Shown here: piece after piece, positions 61,745-64,000 of the stretch
Position numbering within the stretch: the stretch's first letter is position 1
Layout of the letters: every line of letters starts with the position of its first letter
NCBI RefSeq assembly: GCF_021497965.1
Contig: NZ_CP046525.1
Coordinates: forward strand, 1,302,001-1,366,000
Length of the DNA stretch: 64,000 nucleotides
From: Streptococcus infantis
Lineage (GTDB): Bacteria > Bacillota > Bacilli > Lactobacillales > Streptococcaceae
Direction of reading: 5' to 3'
Made by a program: the position numbers and the translations under genes
The notes under the pieces: generated by a model
Told to the model about the DNA's origin: nothing
Databases searched by the model: none
The model's input: the letters and a program-made list of their open reading frames with translations, nothing else

Positions 61745-63712
61745 TTATTTAACGTGATTTGCTAGCTCTTTTTGGTATTTGGCATTTGTTTCGATTTTTT
61801 CTTTTTGCCATTTCTTGAGAGCTTCTTCGTATTCTTTAGCAGTTACAATATCATTTTGCAATTCTAAGCCTTTGAATACAAATGGATCTCCCTTGATACC
61901 AACTTGAGAGTATGCTTTTGTGAATGGCACTGTACGGCTAACTGTCGGAGAACCACCTGAAGAAGCTACAGGGATAAGAAGTGAGCTATCTGAAACCCAA
62001 GCTTGTGCTTTGGCATATTTTTCATAGCGTTTGTTGAGGTCGCTCGTTTCTGACGCTGCATCATCCAAGAGTTTCTTGTACTCATCAAGTCCAACTTGAG
62101 CCATGACTTCTGGATCTTTACCTTTTGTAATACCCAAGTGTTTAAGAGCAGAACCCTTCTTGGCATCTAGGATATTGAGGTAGGTTGCTGGGTCTTGATA
62201 GTCCGGCCCCCATCCAGTTCCATTCAAGTCATAGTCTTTTTGAGAAGGCACTTTGGCTTGAGATGTGATACTCATTTTCTCATTGTCAGTCATTTGAAGT
62301 ACATCGATAACAACATTTTCACTTCCAAGCGCTGCTTCGACAGACTGTTTGAGAGAGTTGGTTTGTTGCACAGCAATAACATCTGTCTGTTCAACTGGAA
62401 TATCCAAATGAATTGGGAAGGTTACACCTTTGGCTTGCAATTCTGTTTTTGCTTTTTCAAAGGCAGCCTTTGCTTTTGTTGGATTGTAAAGAGTATCCTT
62501 ACCATCTGTCAAAGCAACATCTTTCCATTGATCTCCGTATGTTACCAATTGTTCTTGCGCCAATTCACCGAAGGTCTTTTCACCAACCTGTACATAGTCA
62601 TAAGGCACAAGGCTAGTACGGATAATCTTGTCTGCACCTTCTTCACCATTCATCTGTGCAGAGTAGGCATGACGGTCTAGAGCAAAGTTGATAGCTTGAC
62701 GGAAGTTTTTATTGAGAAGGGCTTCTTTAGTTGAAGTTTTTTGTGCTTCATCTGTCTTGGCTGTTTTATTATAAGACTGACGATTTACGTTGAAAGTAAA
62801 GTAATAGCTTGTCGCTTCTTGAGGACTATAAACAATCTTATCGCCGTATTCTTTCTTAGTTGAGTCAAAACTTGAACTAGTTGGGAAGAGGCGAGCTGTT
62901 GTATAGGAACCTGATGCAAAGCTACGGATCAATGATTCTTGGTCAGAACCGTCGTAGAAAGTCAATTTGACGTGGTCAATCTTAACATTGTCCTTGTCCC
63001 AGTAGTTTGGATTCTTTTCGTACTCAATCACTGATTTTGAAGTGAAGTTCTTCAAAATATATGGACCGTTGTAGAGAATACCTGAAGGAGCTGCTGCTCC
63101 GTAATCCTTCCCTTGAGAATTAAGGAATTCTTCATTAACCGGGAGCATGGTAGCCGTTGTCACCTTAGAATTCCAGAAACTTTCTGGCTTGTTCAAGGTA
63201 TACTCAACTGTATAATCGTCAACTGCTTTGACACCGACTGTTGAGAAGTCATTTGTCTCACCGCTAACATACTCTGCCAAACCTTTGATAGAGTCTTGGA
63301 TAAGTGTTAAACCATCTGATTTCCCATCTGCAGCATGCTTCAAGCCAGTCACAAAGTCTTGGGCCTTGACTTCAGCGTACTCTTCTCCTTCAGAAGTATA
63401 CCATTTGACACCTTTACGTAACTTGTAAGTATAAGTCAAGCCGTCTTGTGAGACTGACCAATCTTCGGCAAGCGACGGAATCAAGTTCCCGTATTTGTCA
63501 TTTTCCAAGAGTCCGTCGACCAAGTTGGCGATGACGTCTGATGTTGAACTTTTACTAGTAATGCTATAGTCCAATGTTGTCGGATCGATGGCATATACGT
63601 ATGAAAATGTTGTCGGAGCATCTGCTTTTTTCTCAGCCTTGTTACAAGCCGCTAAAAGTAGAGCTGCGCTCATCGTTATCCCTGCTATTGCAAGCCACTT
63701 TTTCGATTTCAT
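61745..63712 (-). CDS. Oligopeptide-binding lipoprotein, AliA/AliB (AliC/AliD) type, copy 1
   Basis: 655 residues. Lipobox LLLAACNK (Cys23), then the same substrate-binding fold as the next gene: YAIDPTTLDYSITSK, LVDGLLENDKYGNLIPSLAEDW, NPNYWDKDN, FRQAINFALDRHAYSAQ and GTGWGPDYQDPATYLNI. Strong similarity to its neighbour shows tandem duplication with divergence. Each copy has its own terminator, so dosage can differ. It follows dexB, with a terminator between. Confidence 0.92.
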   Translation of the reverse strand: MKSKKWLAIAGITMSAALLLAACNKAEKKADAPTTFSYVYAIDPTTLDYSITSKSSTSDVIANLVDGLLENDKYGNLIPSLAEDWSVSQDGLTYTYKLRKGVKWYTSEGEEYAEVKAQDFVTGLKHAADGKSDGLTLIQDSIKGLAEYVSGETNDFSTVGVKAVDDYTVEYTLNKPESFWNSKVTTATMLPVNEEFLNSQGKDYGAAAPSGILYNGPYILKNFTSKSVIEYEKNPNYWDKDNVKIDHVKLTFYDGSDQESLIRSFASGSYTTARLFPTSSSFDSTKKEYGDKIVYSPQEATSYYFTFNVNRQSYNKTAKTDEAQKTSTKEALLNKNFRQAINFALDRHAYSAQMNGEEGADKIIRTSLVPYDYVQVGEKTFGELAQEQLVTYGDQWKDVALTDGKDTLYNPTKAKAAFEKAKTELQAKGVTFPIHLDIPVEQTDVIAVQQTNSLKQSVEAALGSENVVIDVLQMTDNEKMSITSQAKVPSQKDYDLNGTGWGPDYQDPATYLNILDAKKGSALKHLGITKGKDPEVMAQVGLDEYKKLLDDAASETSDLNKRYEKYAKAQAWVSDSSLLIPVASSGGSPTVSRTVPFTKAYSQVGIKGDPFVFKGLELQNDIVTAKEYEEALKKWQKEKIETNAKYQKELANHVK

Positions 63713-63841
63713 CGGTATTCTCCTTTAAAATACTATTTTTCACCATTATACCCTATTTTTATATAAAAGCAAGGGTTTTCATGGAATTTTTTAGAAAATT
63801 CAAACTAATATTTTTTAAAGAAATTTCTACACTTATTTTAG

Positions 63842-63877
63842 AAAAAAACTCAAGCATCTTAGATACTTGAGTTTCTG
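63842..63877 (-). terminator. dexB terminator
   Basis: ACTCAAGTATCT and AGATGCTTGAGT pair with one mismatch, followed by TTTTTTTC on the minus strand, 4 bases after the dexB stop. Confidence 0.92.
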
Positions 63878-63880
63878 GTT

Positions 63881-64000
63881 TTAATCAGCTGGTTCGACAC
63901 AGAAGGCATCCCATGGAGCCAAGGTCTGTGTAGCTAAAACTTTTTCTACTGAGGTATTTTCAATCAAGTTAGACTTAACTGACTCTTCTACTGCAAACTC
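63881..64000 (-). CDS. dexB: Glucan 1,6-alpha-glucosidase DexB, C-terminus only
   Basis: The last 39 codons read VEKVLATQTLAPWDAFCVEPAD to the stop, the C-terminus of streptococcal DexB (GH13), which hydrolyses alpha-1,6-glucan. It is the standard left flank of the capsule locus in S. pneumoniae and relatives. The catalytic part is outside the window. Confidence 0.9.
   Translation of the reverse strand, partial: EFAVEESVKSNLIENTSVEKVLATQTLAPWDAFCVEPAD

Overview
The window is chromosomal DNA of a Streptococcus of the mitis group (S. mitis / S. oralis / S. infantis type, a close relative of S. pneumoniae). This rests on near-pneumococcal versions of ExoA, GalK/GalR, CzcD/SczA, DivIVA, SepF, FtsZ, FtsA and a dexB-flanked wzg-wzh-wzd-wze-wchA capsule locus. 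Almost every gene lies on the minus strand.

Layout. (1) 1-14.7 kb is clean sequence. It holds an aminotransferase and phosphoglycosyl transferase pair (probably the first sugar of phosphocholine teichoic acid), a heterodimeric ABC exporter, exoA, a VOC protein, a hotdog thioesterase, a galK / HAD phosphatase / galT operon divergent from galR, a zinc alcohol dehydrogenase, an aldo/keto reductase, and the zinc exporter czcD divergent from its regulator sczA. (2) About 15.0-32.65 kb can be read only as broken genes: an HXXEE membrane protein, an ISL3-family (IS1167-like) transposase, a GC-rich ECF transporter operon (S, T, duplicated ATPase), a choline-type proV/proWX transporter, an NmrA-type oxidoreductase, a MarR regulator, a lipoprotein, 17 tRNAs, 5S, 23S, tRNA-Ala and 16S. 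Every gene here, including universally conserved rRNA and tRNA positions, carries scattered indels, substitutions and homopolymer blow-ups. The simplest reading is an unpolished consensus, not biology. (3) From tRNA-Glu (32.76 kb) the sequence is clean again: nusG-secE-rpmG, gpmA, a small membrane protein, ileS with a T-box leader, then the division cluster divIVA, a short divIVA-like paralogue, ylmH, ylmG, sepF, ylmE, ftsZ, ftsA. (4) 44.7-59.4 kb is a complete Wzx/Wzy capsule or receptor-polysaccharide locus, bounded by ftsA on one side and by two AliA-type peptide-binding lipoproteins plus the 3' end of dexB on the other.

How it fits together. The capsule genes predict a polymer started by a WchA hexose-1-phosphate transferase. 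They also predict ManNAc (WecB plus a WecG/TagA transferase), a LicD-added phospho-substituent, galactofuranose (Glf plus a Galf-type transferase), Wzx/Wzy export, CpsB/C/D control and LCP attachment. The division cluster, the peptide-binding lipoproteins and the two phosphoglycosyl transferases tie much of the window to envelope assembly.

Most interesting points: a tandem partial duplication of divIVA that gives an 86-residue DivIVA-domain protein; a capsule locus next to ftsA; a foreign-looking GC-rich ECF operon beside an ISL3 transposase; and the 17.6-kb corrupted stretch, which must be re-sequenced before any pseudogene claim. I found no CRISPR array, no prophage and no convincing wholly new system.
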